Source of the DNA: Segnochrobactrum spirostomi
GTDB lineage: Bacteria > Pseudomonadota > Alphaproteobacteria > Rhizobiales > Segnochrobactraceae
Assembly: GCF_009600605.1 (NCBI RefSeq)
Contig: NZ_VWNA01000001.1
Span: 3,272,501 to 3,336,500, forward strand
Reading direction: 5' to 3'
Length of the DNA stretch: 64,000 nucleotides
Shown: positions 33,230 through 42,018 of the stretch, piece after piece
Numbering within the stretch: position 1 is the stretch's first letter
Layout: each line of letters starts with the position of its first letter
The notes under the pieces: model-generated
Databases searched by the model: none
Told to the model about the DNA's origin: nothing
Seen by the model: only the letters and a program-made list of their open reading frames with translations
Position numbers and translations under genes: made by a program

Positions 33230-34201
33230 TTACGGCACCACGATCCTGAGCGCGCGGCGGGCGGGAGTGATTTCCAAGGGCGTGCTGCCGAAGGTGTCGC
33301 CGTCGAGCTGGCAGGGCACCGGGCGGGCCGCGTCGAGCCGCACCATCTCGCGCACCTCGCGGACGACGACGTCGCCGGAGCGCTCGATGCGGCCGAACAG
33401 GAGCGTCGCGCCGAGCCGGATGATGGCGAATGGATCGTCGTGGCGCACCGCCATCAGATGCAGGGTCGGCTCGTGGACGTTGGCGGCCGGGCAGACCACG
33501 AACGGCCCGCCATAGCGGCTCGCATTGGTGACGACCGCGAGCCGGCAAGACAGCCGCTCGCCGTCGATCTCGACCTCGAGATCGGCGGTGCGCGGCTCCG
33601 ACATGCGGCGGAACACGCCGGCGACGTAGGCAAGTTTGCCGAACCGCCGCTTCAGGTCGAAGGTCAGCGCGTGGACCACCGAGGCGTCGAAGCCGGAGGA
33701 GGCCATCAGCACGAACGGACGGCCGTTGGCGAGGCCGTAATGCAAGGGCTCGGCGCGTCCGGTCGCCACCACGTCGGCGAGCGCCTTCACCCGCTTCGGC
33801 AAGCCGAGCTCGTGGGCCAGAACATTCGCCGTGCCGAACGGGATGATGGCGAGCGCGGGCGGATTTTCGACCGCCTCGAAGCCGGCGATCGCCTCGTTGA
33901 TCGAGCCGTCGCCGCCGGCGATCGCGAGGACGTCGGTGTCCGGCATGCCGGCCGCGCAGAGATCGGTGATCTCACCCGCCCGCCGCGTCAGGTGCAGCGA
34001 GACGGCGGCGCCGTGGCTGGCGATCGCCTCGACGAGGCGCCCGAGCGTGCGGGCACGGAAGCCGCCGGCGACGGGGTTGGCGAGGATCGTGATGCGGCGG
34101 GCGTTCAGGTGGCCTGCGTCCGCATCGGCGCCCCCGGTGCGCCCGGCGGTGCCGAGCGCTTCCGAGGACGGCATGCGTTCGAAGGCGGCCGAGCGGCTCA
34201 T
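33230..34201 (-). CDS. Diacylglycerol/lipid kinase family protein
   Basis: A 323-aa kinase of the DAGK catalytic (LCB5/YegS) family. The nucleotide site is [17 protein letters not shown] followed by [19 protein letters not shown], with the N-terminal start of the domain at [12 protein letters not shown] and a C-terminal beta-sandwich. The lipid substrate is unknown. Its ATG at 34201 overlaps the rnhA stop (ATGA), which points to translational coupling. Last gene of the ispH-thrB-rnhA-kinase run. Confidence 0.88.
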   Translation of the reverse strand: MSRSAAFERMPSSEALGTAGRTGGADADAGHLNARRITILANPVAGGFRARTLGRLVEAIASHGAAVSLHLTRRAGEITDLCAAGMPDTDVLAIAGGDGSINEAIAGFEAVENPPALAIIPFGTANVLAHELGLPKRVKALADVVATGRAEPLHYGLANGRPFVLMASSGFDASVVHALTFDLKRRFGKLAYVAGVFRRMSEPRTADLEVEIDGERLSCRLAVVTNASRYGGPFVVCPAANVHEPTLHLMAVRHDDPFAIIRLGATLLFGRIERSGDVVVREVREMVRLDAARPVPCQLDGDTFGSTPLEITPARRALRIVVP

Positions 34202-34755
34202 CCGACCTCGCTCGACACCGGTGCGCCCTTGCGGGCGGGCAGATAGGGGGCCATGCCGGCCCGGGCGAGCGCATCGACGCGCTCGTTGTCCACGTTGCCG
34301 GCGTGGCCCTTCACCCAATGCCAGGTGACCTGATGGGCCTTGCAGGCTTCGTCGAGGCGCTGCCACAGCTCGACATTCTTCACCGGCTTCTTGTCCGCGG
34401 TCTTCCAGCCGTTGCGCCGCCAGCCGGCGAGCCACGTCATGATGCCGTTGCGGACATATTGGCTGTCGGTGAAGAGATCGACGACCATCGGCCGCTTCAA
34501 GGCCTCGAGCGCGGTGATCGCCGCCGTCAGCTCCATGCGGTTGTTGGTGGTCAGCACCTCGCCGCCGGAGAGCTCGCGTTCGCGTCCCTGCCAGCGCAGA
34601 AGGGCCCCCCAGCCGCCGGGGCCGGGATTGCCGCTGCAGGCTCCATCCGTGTAGGCGACGACGCGCGTCGGATCGTCCAATCCCTGATCCTCTTCCTGGT
34701 CGTGGCCGCGCGCAGTGCCGGCGCGGCGGATGCCCGGTCGCCCCGACGGCGTCAT
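34198..34755 (-). CDS. rnhA: Ribonuclease HI
   Basis: Cuts the RNA strand of RNA-DNA hybrids. The catalytic acidic residues are visible: Asp in [18 protein letters not shown], Glu in [11 protein letters not shown], Asp in [12 protein letters not shown], and the distal Asp/His region [20 protein letters not shown]. The ATG at 34755 overlaps the thrB stop (ATGA) and gives 185 aa, longer than the usual 150-160. A TTG at 34680 would give 160 aa starting [14 protein letters not shown], which matches the family better; the extra 25 residues look unstructured. The start is therefore unresolved. Confidence 0.9.
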   Translation of the reverse strand: MTPSGRPGIRRAGTARGHDQEEDQGLDDPTRVVAYTDGACSGNPGPGGWGALLRWQGRERELSGGEVLTTNNRMELTAAITALEALKRPMVVDLFTDSQYVRNGIMTWLAGWRRNGWKTADKKPVKNVELWQRLDEACKAHQVTWHWVKGHAGNVDNERVDALARAGMAPYLPARKGAPVSSEVG

Positions 34756-35723
34756 GCCGTCTCGGTCAGACCATAATCGGACGCCTCGGCGACCGAACGG
34801 TGGAAGCGCAGCTTCCGGAAATATTCGAGCGGATCCTTCGGCACCACGAGCGCGCCGGGTGGGACGCGGAGCCAATCGTGTAGCCGGGTTAGCAGAAAGC
34901 GCATTGCCGCGCCGCGCGCAAGGAGTGGCAGTGCCGCCGTCTCCGCCGCTTCGAACGGCCGCACTCTCTGATAGGCCGCGAGCATTGCCCGGGCCTTGGT
35001 CACGTTGAAGGAAAAATCCGGCTCGAAGCACCACGCGTTGAGGCAGATCGCCACGTCGTAGGCGAAGAAGTCGTTGCAGGCGAAGTAGAAGTCGATGAGG
35101 CCGGAGAGCCGCTCGCCGAGGAAGAAGACGTTGTCGGGAAACAGGTCGGCGTGGATCACGCCGCCCGGCAGGTCGGCCGGCCACTCGGCTTCGATCGCCG
35201 CGATCTCGGCGGCGATCTCCGGTCCGAGGCCGGGCTGCACCTCGTCGGCGCGGTCGGCCGATTGGGCGAACAGAGGCGCCCAGGCCCGGTGGCCGAGGGC
35301 GTTCGGCCGCTTCAGCGCGAAATCGGCGCCGGCGACATGCAGGCGCGCGAGCGCCTCGCCGACCTCGGCGCAATGGCGCACCGTGGGCCGCCGCGGCCAT
35401 ACGCCGTCGAGGAAGGTGACGATCGAGGCGGGTCGTCCGGCGACTTCGGCGAGCGCGCGCCCGTCGCGGGTGCACACCGGCTGCGGGCAGGTGACGCCGC
35501 GTGCCGCGAGGTGTTCGAGGAGGCCGAGGAAGAACGGCAGATCGCGGGCGTCGACCCGCTTCTCATAGAGGGTCAGGATGAAGCGCCCGCCGGTCGTCTG
35601 GAGCAGGAAGTTCGAGTTCTCGACACCCTCGGCGATGCCCTTGAACGTGGTCGGCGTGCCGATGTCGTAGAGAGCCAGGAGGCGCGCCAGATCGTCGTCG
35701 GTCACCTCGGTATAGACGGCCAT
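34752..35723 (-). CDS. thrB: Homoserine kinase (ThrB, APH-fold type)
   Basis: Phosphorylates homoserine, the step before threonine synthase. The protein (323 aa) begins [22 protein letters not shown] and belongs to the aminoglycoside-phosphotransferase fold used by alphaproteobacteria. It has [11 protein letters not shown], the catalytic loop [15 protein letters not shown], and the metal-binding [20 protein letters not shown]. It lies downstream of ispH by about 50 bases and overlaps rnhA. Threonine synthase itself is about 7 kb away on the other strand. Confidence 0.93.
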   Translation of the reverse strand: MAVYTEVTDDDLARLLALYDIGTPTTFKGIAEGVENSNFLLQTTGGRFILTLYEKRVDARDLPFFLGLLEHLAARGVTCPQPVCTRDGRALAEVAGRPASIVTFLDGVWPRRPTVRHCAEVGEALARLHVAGADFALKRPNALGHRAWAPLFAQSADRADEVQPGLGPEIAAEIAAIEAEWPADLPGGVIHADLFPDNVFFLGERLSGLIDFYFACNDFFAYDVAICLNAWCFEPDFSFNVTKARAMLAAYQRVRPFEAAETAALPLLARGAAMRFLLTRLHDWLRVPPGALVVPKDPLEYFRKLRFHRSVAEASDYGLTETA

Positions 35724-35776
35724 GAAAGGGCGCTCGCGGCAGCGCCGCGCGGGCAAGCGCGCGGCTCGGGGAAGAT

Positions 35777-36781
35777 CTATTCGGCGGCGTTGTCGCGCAA
35801 AGCGCGCGGAACGGGGAAGGAGATCGTCTCCTCCGCGGTGCGGACCTCGTCGACCTTGACCTCGTAACGGGTGGCGAAGGCGTCGATGATCTCTTCGACC
35901 AGCACCTCCGGCGCCGACGCGCCCGCCGCGATGCCGAGCCGCGCGACGCCGGTGAAGTCGGCCCACACGATGTCGGCGGCGCGCTGGATCAGCACGGCGC
36001 GGGGGCAGCCCGCCCGCTCGGCCACTTCGCGCAGGCGCTGGGAGTTCGACGAGTTCGGCGCGCCGACGACGATCATCGCATCAACCCGCGGCGCCACCGC
36101 CTTCACCGCTTCCTGGCGGTTCGTCGTGGCGTAGCAGATGTCGTCCTTGTGGGGCGCGACGATGGTCGGGAAGCGCTCCTGGAGCACGCCGACGATCTCG
36201 CGGGTGTCGTCCACGGAGAGCGTCGTCTGTGTGATCCAGGCCAGGTTTTCGGCATCGCGCGGCGCAAAGGCACGGGCGTCGTCCACCGTTTCGACCAGCG
36301 AGACGGTGCCCGGGGGCAACTGGCCCATGGTGCCGACGACTTCCGGATGGCCCTTGTGGCCGATCAGCACGATCTCGCGGCCACGCCGATGGTGCAACTC
36401 GGCTTCCTTGTGGACCTTGGAGACGAGCGGGCAGGTGGCGTCGAGATAGAACATGTTGCGATGGCGCGCCGCCTCCGGCACCGCCTTCGGCACGCCGTGC
36501 GCGGAGAACACCACCGGCTGCTCGGTCGGCGGGATCTCGTCGAGCTCTTCGACGAAGACGGCGCCCTTCGCCTTCAGCCCCTCGACGACATATTTGTTGT
36601 GCACGATCTCGTGACGCACGTAGACCGGCGCGCCGAACCGCTCGAGCGCGAGTTCGACGATCTGGATCGCCCGATCCACGCCGGCGCAGAAGCCACGCGG
36701 GGCGCAGAGTTCGATGTCGAGGCGCGGCCGCGGCGCCGTCGGCACGGCTCCGGAGGCGGCTGAAGGATCGGCGGCACTCAT
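35777..36781 (-). CDS. ispH: 4-hydroxy-3-methylbut-2-enyl diphosphate reductase
   Basis: Last enzyme of the non-mevalonate isoprenoid pathway, giving IPP and DMAPP. The protein is 334 aa. The three 4Fe-4S cysteines are in [26 protein letters not shown] and [10 protein letters not shown], and conserved histidines lie in [19 protein letters not shown] and IGHKGHPEV. The start at 36781 gives a short proline- and alanine-rich lead ([17 protein letters not shown]) before the family sequence; the frame stays open further upstream without family match. First gene of the ispH-thrB-rnhA-kinase run. Confidence 0.94.
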   Translation of the reverse strand: MSAADPSAASGAVPTAPRPRLDIELCAPRGFCAGVDRAIQIVELALERFGAPVYVRHEIVHNKYVVEGLKAKGAVFVEELDEIPPTEQPVVFSAHGVPKAVPEAARHRNMFYLDATCPLVSKVHKEAELHHRRGREIVLIGHKGHPEVVGTMGQLPPGTVSLVETVDDARAFAPRDAENLAWITQTTLSVDDTREIVGVLQERFPTIVAPHKDDICYATTNRQEAVKAVAPRVDAMIVVGAPNSSNSQRLREVAERAGCPRAVLIQRAADIVWADFTGVARLGIAAGASAPEVLVEEIIDAFATRYEVKVDEVRTAEETISFPVPRALRDNAAE

Positions 36782-37136
36782 TCCACGCGTTCCTGTGATG
36801 CGGTCCCGCGCCGGGCGCTCGCGATGGCGTTCCGCGGGCGCCGGCAACGCTCCGCTGCGACACGGCCGCCCTTTCCGTATAGAAAAGCCGGCGGTTTCGG
36901 GTGCGCGGACGTCGCGGGGCTGGCGCGCCGCTTCTGCGCGCAATAGAGGAATGAGGGGTGGCGAAGTCAAGGCAGCCGGGGCCGGATCGTGGGCGCCGCT
37001 GCCGAAAGATGGCCGTCGTGCCATCGCTTCGCCGGATTCGGAGGCCGGTGTTTCCGGACAGAACGGGAGGTCGTCGTCGATGGACTGCAATCGGATGGGC
37101 GGCGGTGCGGCGGGTCGGCCGCTGCGCAAAGGGACC
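36782..37136. other. Divergent intergenic region ispH/lipoprotein
   Basis: No gene is supported in these 355 bases. They should hold the ispH promoter (leftward) and the lipoprotein promoter (rightward). Apart from a short AT-richer stretch around 36871-36886 I see no clear motif. Confidence 0.4.
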
Positions 37137-37787
37137 ATGGCCGGGCGCAAGGTGGCCGTAGCCGGGATCATGGTCGGCGCGCTGGCGCTCGGCGGTTGCA
37201 GCGGCTGGGGCTTCGGCCCGAACGGCGGCGAGGCGGGCGATTCGCCGGCGGAAAGCGGGCTCGGCAAATTCTTCCGCGGCACCTTCGCGGCGCCGAAGCA
37301 GCTCGACACCTCGAACATGCAGCCGATCACCCAGTGCCCGCCGGTCTCGGTGCGCTTCGGCCAGCAGACCTATCTGGTCGGGGCCAAGGGCGCGATCAAC
37401 AACCCGCAGGACGTCCGCTATCAGGTCTCGCTCACCGACACCGCCCGCGAATGCACGGCGGCCGGCGACAACGTGCAGATCAAGGTGGGCGGTGCGGGCC
37501 GCGTGCTGTCCGGCCCGAAGGGCGGCGGCGGCACCGTCACCTTCCCGGTCAAATACCAGGTCGCCGATTCGGCGGGCAAGATGCTCTATTCCAAGACCTT
37601 CAAGGTCAGCGCCACGGTCGATCCGACGATCGGCGCGGTGGCGTGGGCCTATGTCGACGACGGCATCGTGGTGCCGGCGCGCACCGATCTCCAGATCTTC
37701 GTCGGCTTCGACGTGCCGGCCCAGAAGATCCCGGCCGCCCAGATGACGCCGCCGAGCCAGGACGATTCGCCGGACGGCGGCTTCTGA
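37137..37787 (+). CDS. Predicted lipoprotein of unknown function
   Basis: A 216-aa protein with a lipoprotein signal ([21 protein letters not shown]): positive residues, a hydrophobic core, and the lipobox LGGC. The next residue after the cysteine is Ser, which favours transport to the outer membrane. After a Gly/Pro-rich linker the body looks beta-rich ([50 protein letters not shown]). I do not recognise the family. The start at 37137 follows AAAGGG; ATGs at 37080 and 37095 are possible. It lies just upstream of the riboswitch-controlled gcv operon on the same strand. Confidence 0.75.
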   Translation: MAGRKVAVAGIMVGALALGGCSGWGFGPNGGEAGDSPAESGLGKFFRGTFAAPKQLDTSNMQPITQCPPVSVRFGQQTYLVGAKGAINNPQDVRYQVSLTDTARECTAAGDNVQIKVGGAGRVLSGPKGGGGTVTFPVKYQVADSAGKMLYSKTFKVSATVDPTIGAVAWAYVDDGIVVPARTDLQIFVGFDVPAQKIPAAQMTPPSQDDSPDGGF

Positions 37788-37828
37788 GCAAAGCGGTGCA
37801 CGACCCTTTTTGGAACGGCGCGATGTCG

Positions 37829-37857
37829 TTGACAGACAAGGGGCGTGTCGCCATGGT
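37829..37857 (+). promoter_or_regulatory. Candidate sigma-70 promoter of the gcv operon
   Basis: TTGACA at 37829-37834 is a perfect -35 box, and 17 bases later CATGGT (37852-37857) is a weak -10. It lies about 100 bases ahead of the glycine riboswitch, as expected for the leader transcript. The weak -10 keeps confidence low. Confidence 0.35.
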
Positions 37858-37951
37858 GCAAACCGCCGGGCGCCGCCGCGACCCGGCGCCGGATTGCGGG
37901 CTTTTTCGGATCGCTTGATCCGACCGGAGCCGTCCGAAGATCCGGTGACAC

Positions 37952-38193
37952 GTCCCGTGCGGGAGAGACCGCCGCCCCTCTGAAATGGAGCGGGCGACGG
38001 CGCCGAAGGAGCAACCGCCCCGGAAACTCTCAGGCACAAAGGACCGCTCTCGGGACGTGCGGCGCTCTGGAAAGCAGCTTCCCCGTCGGGACGACGGGAC
38101 AAGCTCACCGAAGGAGTAAACCGGCCGCTCCGCGCCATCTTCGCGCGAGAGACGCTCCGGCAAATCTCTCAGGTTCCTGCGACAGAGGGGGCG
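37952..38193 (+). promoter_or_regulatory. Tandem glycine riboswitch
   Basis: Two glycine aptamers follow each other before gcvT. The first has CGGGAGAGACCG (37960-37971), GCCGAAGGAGCAA (38001-38013) and the diagnostic AACTCTCAGGCACAAAGGAC (38024-38043). The second repeats the pattern with CACCGAAGGAGTAAAC (38106-38121), CGAGAGACGCTCCGG and ATCTCTCAGGTTCCTGCGAC. A short linker joins them. Glycine binding normally turns on downstream glycine-cleavage genes. No terminator hairpin with a T-run lies between the second aptamer and gcvT, so control is probably at translation or by another fold. Confidence 0.92.
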
Positions 38194-38267
38194 CGATCGG
38201 AGACGCCGTGGCTGGCATGCCGCGTGCTTCGACGGTTGCGGGCCTCCACCCGAGCGCAGGACCGGAC

Positions 38268-39404
38268 ATGTCATCCGCTTCCGATATTCTCGACGGCGTC
38301 CTGACCACGCCGCTTAACGGCGAGCACGTCGCGCGCGCCGCCCGCATGGTGCCCTTCGCCGGCTACGATATGCCGGTGCAATATGAGGGCATCCTCGCGG
38401 AACACCTGTGGACCCGCGCCAACGCCGGTCTGTTCGACGTCTCCCACATGGGCCAGGCCTTCCTGATCGGCCCCGACCACGCGACGACGGCCGCCGCGCT
38501 CGAAGCGCTCATCCCGGCCGACATCCGCAATCTCGCGCCCGGCCGGCAGCGTTATTCCCAACTCCTCGCCGACGACGGCGGCATCCTCGACGACCTGATG
38601 GTGACGCGGCCCGTCGATCCGGCCGACGACGGCAAGCTTTTTCTCGTCGTCAACGCCGCCTGCAAGGTCGCCGATTTCGCCCATATCCGCGCCAAGCTGC
38701 CCGCCGTCATCACCCTCGTCGAGGCGCCGGAGCGCGCGCTCGTCGCGCTTCAGGGGCCGAAGGCCGCGGCCGTGATGGCCCGCCTGTCGCCCGAATCCGA
38801 CGCGCTCGCCTTCATGGCGGCGCGCTGGACCGCGGTCGCCGGCGTCGCCGCCCACGTCAGCCGCTCCGGCTATACCGGCGAGGATGGTTTCGAGATCTCC
38901 GTCGCCGACACCGACGCCGTCGCCCTGTGGCGTGCGCTCCTCGCCGAGCCCGAAGTGAAGCCGATCGGCCTCGGAGCCCGCGATTCGCTCCGCCTCGAGG
39001 CGGGGCTCTGCCTCTACGGCCACGACATCGACACCACGACGAGCCCGGTCGAGGCGGCGCTCGTGTGGTCGATCCAGAAGCGGCGGCGGGAGGAGGGGGG
39101 CTTCCCCGGTGCGGCCCGCATCCAGCGCGAGCTCGCCGAGGGCCCGGCGCGGGTGCGCGTCGGCCTCAAGCCGGAAGGCCGTGCCCCGGCCCGCGAGGGC
39201 ACCGAGATCGTCGCGGACGGCCGTGTCGTCGGCCGCGTCACCTCGGGCGGCTTCGGCCCCTCGGTCGGTGGCCCGATCGCCATGGGCTATGTCGAGGCGG
39301 CGTTCGCCAAGCCCGGCACGGCGCTCGATCTCGTGGTGCGCGGCAAGCCGCTGCCGGCCCAGGTCGTCACCATGCCGTTCGTGCCGAACGGCTACAAGCG
39401 CTGA
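38268..39404 (+). CDS. gcvT: Glycine cleavage system T protein (aminomethyltransferase)
   Basis: Transfers the methylene group from the lipoyl arm of GcvH to tetrahydrofolate and releases ammonia. The protein (378 aa) shows MVPFAGYDMPVQYEGILAEH, NAGLFDVSHMGQ, the substrate motif SGYTGEDGFEISV, GLGARDSLRLEAGLCLYGHD, and the C-terminal barrel (VTSGGFGPSVGGPIAMGYV). First gene of the operon, 75 bases after the riboswitch. The next gene, gcvH, is 282 bases away because a palindromic repeat lies between them. Confidence 0.95.
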   Translation: MSSASDILDGVLTTPLNGEHVARAARMVPFAGYDMPVQYEGILAEHLWTRANAGLFDVSHMGQAFLIGPDHATTAAALEALIPADIRNLAPGRQRYSQLLADDGGILDDLMVTRPVDPADDGKLFLVVNAACKVADFAHIRAKLPAVITLVEAPERALVALQGPKAAAVMARLSPESDALAFMAARWTAVAGVAAHVSRSGYTGEDGFEISVADTDAVALWRALLAEPEVKPIGLGARDSLRLEAGLCLYGHDIDTTTSPVEAALVWSIQKRRREEGGFPGAARIQRELAEGPARVRVGLKPEGRAPAREGTEIVADGRVVGRVTSGGFGPSVGGPIAMGYVEAAFAKPGTALDLVVRGKPLPAQVVTMPFVPNGYKR

Positions 39405-39433
39405 CGCTCGGCCGGGAAATCTCCCCCCTCTGA

Positions 39434-39589
39434 ACCCTCCCCGGCCAGGGGACGCGCCGCAGGCGCAGCGGGGTGGGGTGAAGCCCCGGCGAGACCGTCG
39501 ACGTCCCGATGAATGCCCGGCGCCCGACGGTGCCGGAAAAACCCCACCCCGGCGCTCCGCGCCGACCCTCCCCCTGGCAGGGGAGGGTG
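39434..39589. repeat. Long inverted-repeat element, copy C, inside the gcv operon
   Basis: Arms 39434-39480 (ACCCTCCCCGGCCAGGGGA ... GGGGTGGGGTG) and 39541-39589 (ACCCCACCCCGGCGC ... CAGGGGAGGGTGGG) match the arms of copies A and B. Their order is reversed: here the two halves point outward, not inward. The 60-base spacer is unrelated. It separates gcvT from gcvH, two genes expected on one transcript. Confidence 0.8.
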
Positions 39590-39686
39590 GGTGGTTCCCT
39601 TGATGGAGGCGAGAGCCGCCGCTGCGACGGCCCCGCCTCCCACCGATCATCCACCCGCCGCGCGGCGGCCTTGAGGGAAGACGAAG

Positions 39687-40058
39687 ATGAGCGTCCGCTA
39701 CACGCAAGACCACGAATGGGTGCGGCTCGACGGCGACGTCGCGACCGTCGGCATCACCAAGTACGCCCAGGAGCAACTCGGCGACGTGGTGTTCGTCGAG
39801 CTGCCGGAGATCGGCCGCACCGTGACCAAGGGCGTCGAACTCGCCGTCGTCGAATCCGTGAAGGCGGCGAGCGACGTGTTCGCCCCGCTCGCGGGCGAGG
39901 TCGTCGAGGTCAATTCCGCGCTTCCCGATGCGCCCCAGGGCGTCAACGAGGATCCAGAAGGCGCCGCCTGGTTCGTCAAGCTCCGCGTCGCCGATCAGGG
40001 CGAGTTCGACGGCTTGATGGATGCCGTCAGCTACAAGGCGTTCGTCGACAGCCTCTGA
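39687..40058 (+). CDS. gcvH: Glycine cleavage system H protein
   Basis: The lipoyl carrier that shuttles the aminomethyl group between GcvP and GcvT. The protein (123 aa) starts [17 protein letters not shown]. It carries the lipoylation lysine in [19 protein letters not shown] and ends with the conserved AAWFVKLRV block. Length is typical. It follows gcvT after a 282-base gap and precedes the osmC-like gene by 27 bases. Confidence 0.96.
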   Translation: MSVRYTQDHEWVRLDGDVATVGITKYAQEQLGDVVFVELPEIGRTVTKGVELAVVESVKAASDVFAPLAGEVVEVNSALPDAPQGVNEDPEGAAWFVKLRVADQGEFDGLMDAVSYKAFVDSL

Positions 40059-40085
40059 GGCGAACGACGCGGCGAGGAGCGCGCG

Positions 40086-40601
40086 ATGGCCCACACCTAT
40101 GGTGCGAATGTCTCCTGGCGGCGCGGTGAGGACGAGGTCTTCACCGACAACAATTATTCGCGCGCCCACCTCTGGCGGTTCGACGGCGGCGTCGAGGTCC
40201 CGGCCTCGTCGTCCCCGCTGAACGTCCGCCTGCCGCTCTCGCGGGAGGACGCGGTCGATCCGGAGGAGGCGCTGGTGGCGGCGGTGTCGAGCTGCCACAT
40301 GCTCTTCTTCCTCGCCTTCGCCGCCCGCGACGGCTACCGCGTCGACCTTTACGAGGACCCGGCGGAGGCCGTGGTCGGCCGCCGGGCCGACGGCCGCGAG
40401 GCGATCACCGAGGTGCGCCTGCGCCCCCGCATCACCTTTTCCGGCCCCATGCGCCCGACCGTGGAGGCGATCGCCCGTCTCCACCACGCGGCGCACGAGG
40501 CTTGCTACATCGCCAATTCGATCACCGCCGACGTGGTGGTGGAGCCGGTGCCGCCGCTCTTCGCACCCGCGCCGCCAAATGCCGGCGAGGACCGGGCTTA
40601 A
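40086..40601 (+). CDS. OsmC-family protein
   Basis: A 171-aa protein of the OsmC/Ohr fold, which often reduces organic peroxides through two cysteines. The cysteines are in [19 protein letters not shown] and in [18 protein letters not shown], and the spacing is OsmC-like. It belongs to the more distant OsmC group, not the Ohr group. It lies between gcvH and gcvPA, close to both, so it should be co-expressed with glycine cleavage. A link to oxidative damage of the lipoyl arm is speculation. Confidence 0.88.
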   Translation: MAHTYGANVSWRRGEDEVFTDNNYSRAHLWRFDGGVEVPASSSPLNVRLPLSREDAVDPEEALVAAVSSCHMLFFLAFAARDGYRVDLYEDPAEAVVGRRADGREAITEVRLRPRITFSGPMRPTVEAIARLHHAAHEACYIANSITADVVVEPVPPLFAPAPPNAGEDRA

Positions 40602-40662
40602 GCGCCCGCCCCGCCGACTTCCTGACCCATCGGACCCCTTCAAGGACCCGGATCTGCCGCCG

Positions 40663-42018
40663 ATGCGCTATCATCCCCTCACCAGCGACGATCGCCGCGA
40701 TATGCTCGCCGCGATCGGCGTCACCGCGATCGACGACCTCTTCGTCGACGTGCCCGAAGACAAGCGGCTCACCGGCCTCCTCGATCTGCCGCGTGGCAAA
40801 TCCGAGATCGAGGTCGAGCGGCTGATGGGCCGGCTCGCGGGCCGCAACGTCGCCGCCGGCTCGGTGCCCTTCTTCATCGGCGCCGGCGCCTATCGCCACC
40901 ACGTTCCGGCGACCGTCGATCACCTGATCCAGCGCTCGGAATTCCTGACCTCCTACACGCCCTATCAGCCCGAGATTGCCCAGGGTACGCTCCAGGTCCT
41001 GTTCGAGTTCCAGACCCAGGTGGCGCGCCTCACCGGCATGGAGGTCGCCAACGCCTCCATGTACGACGGCTCGACCGGCACGGCCGAAGCCGTCCTGATG
41101 GCCCACCGCATCACCCGCCGCCGCAAGGCGGTGCTGTCGGGCGGGCTGCATCCCCATTATCGCGAGGTGGTGGAGACGCTGAGCCGCATCGCCGGCGACG
41201 TTACCCACGCGCTGCCGGCCGATCCGACCGCGACCGAGGACATCCTCGCCGCGATCGACGGCGAGACGTCCTGCGTCGTCGTGCAGAGCCCGTCCTTCTA
41301 CGGCCACCTGATCGACCTGAAGCCGATCGCCGAGAAGGCCCATGCGGTGGGCGCGCTCCTCATCGCGGTGTTCACCGAAGTCGTCGCCCTCGGCGCGATC
41401 GAGCCGCCGGGCGCCCAGGGCGCGGACATCGTCGTCGGCGAAGGCCAGTCGATCGGCAATCCGCTGAATTTCGGTGGGCCCTATGTCGGCCTGTTCGCGA
41501 CCCGCGAGAAGTTCGTCCGCCAGATGCCGGGCCGGCTCTGCGGCGAGACGGTGGATGCCGAAGGCACCCGCGGCTTCGTGCTGACGCTCTCGACCCGCGA
41601 GCAGCACATCCGCCGCGAGAAGGCGACCTCCAACATCTGCACCAATTCGGGGCTGTGTGCGCTCGCCTTCTCGATCCACATGACGCTGCTCGGCGAGCGC
41701 GGGCTGACGCGGCTCGCGGCGTTGAACCATGCGGCGGCCTCCGACCTCGCCGACCGCCTCGCCGCGGTGCAGGGCGTCGCGGTCCTCAACGAGACGTTCT
41801 TCAACGAGTTCACGATCCGCGTGCCCGGTGATGCCGCGACGGTCGTCGAGCGGCTCGCCGACAAGGGCGTGCTCGGCGGCGTGCCGGTTTCGCGGCTCGA
41901 GCCGAGCCGTGCCGACCTGTCCGATCTCATCGTGGTGGCCGCGACCGAAGTCGCGACCGAAGACGACCGTGCGGCGTTCGCCGACGCGCTCGCCGCCGTT
42001 GTTGCCGAGGTGCTGTGA
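40663..42018 (+). CDS. gcvPA: Glycine dehydrogenase (decarboxylating) subunit 1
   Basis: N-terminal half of the split P protein, which decarboxylates glycine with PLP. The protein (451 aa) starts [20 protein letters not shown] and has [54 protein letters not shown] and [18 protein letters not shown], all typical of subunit 1. An open frame back to 40579 has no family match. The stop and the next start overlap by one base (TGATG), so the two halves are translationally coupled and should form a heteromer. Confidence 0.94.
   Translation: MRYHPLTSDDRRDMLAAIGVTAIDDLFVDVPEDKRLTGLLDLPRGKSEIEVERLMGRLAGRNVAAGSVPFFIGAGAYRHHVPATVDHLIQRSEFLTSYTPYQPEIAQGTLQVLFEFQTQVARLTGMEVANASMYDGSTGTAEAVLMAHRITRRRKAVLSGGLHPHYREVVETLSRIAGDVTHALPADPTATEDILAAIDGETSCVVVQSPSFYGHLIDLKPIAEKAHAVGALLIAVFTEVVALGAIEPPGAQGADIVVGEGQSIGNPLNFGGPYVGLFATREKFVRQMPGRLCGETVDAEGTRGFVLTLSTREQHIRREKATSNICTNSGLCALAFSIHMTLLGERGLTRLAALNHAAASDLADRLAAVQGVAVLNETFFNEFTIRVPGDAATVVERLADKGVLGGVPVSRLEPSRADLSDLIVVAATEVATEDDRAAFADALAAVVAEVL

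Noticed and set aside
37845-38267. Open frame running through the glycine riboswitch into gcvT
   Set aside because: The translated stretch before the gcvT start is encoded by conserved aptamer RNA and has no protein character.
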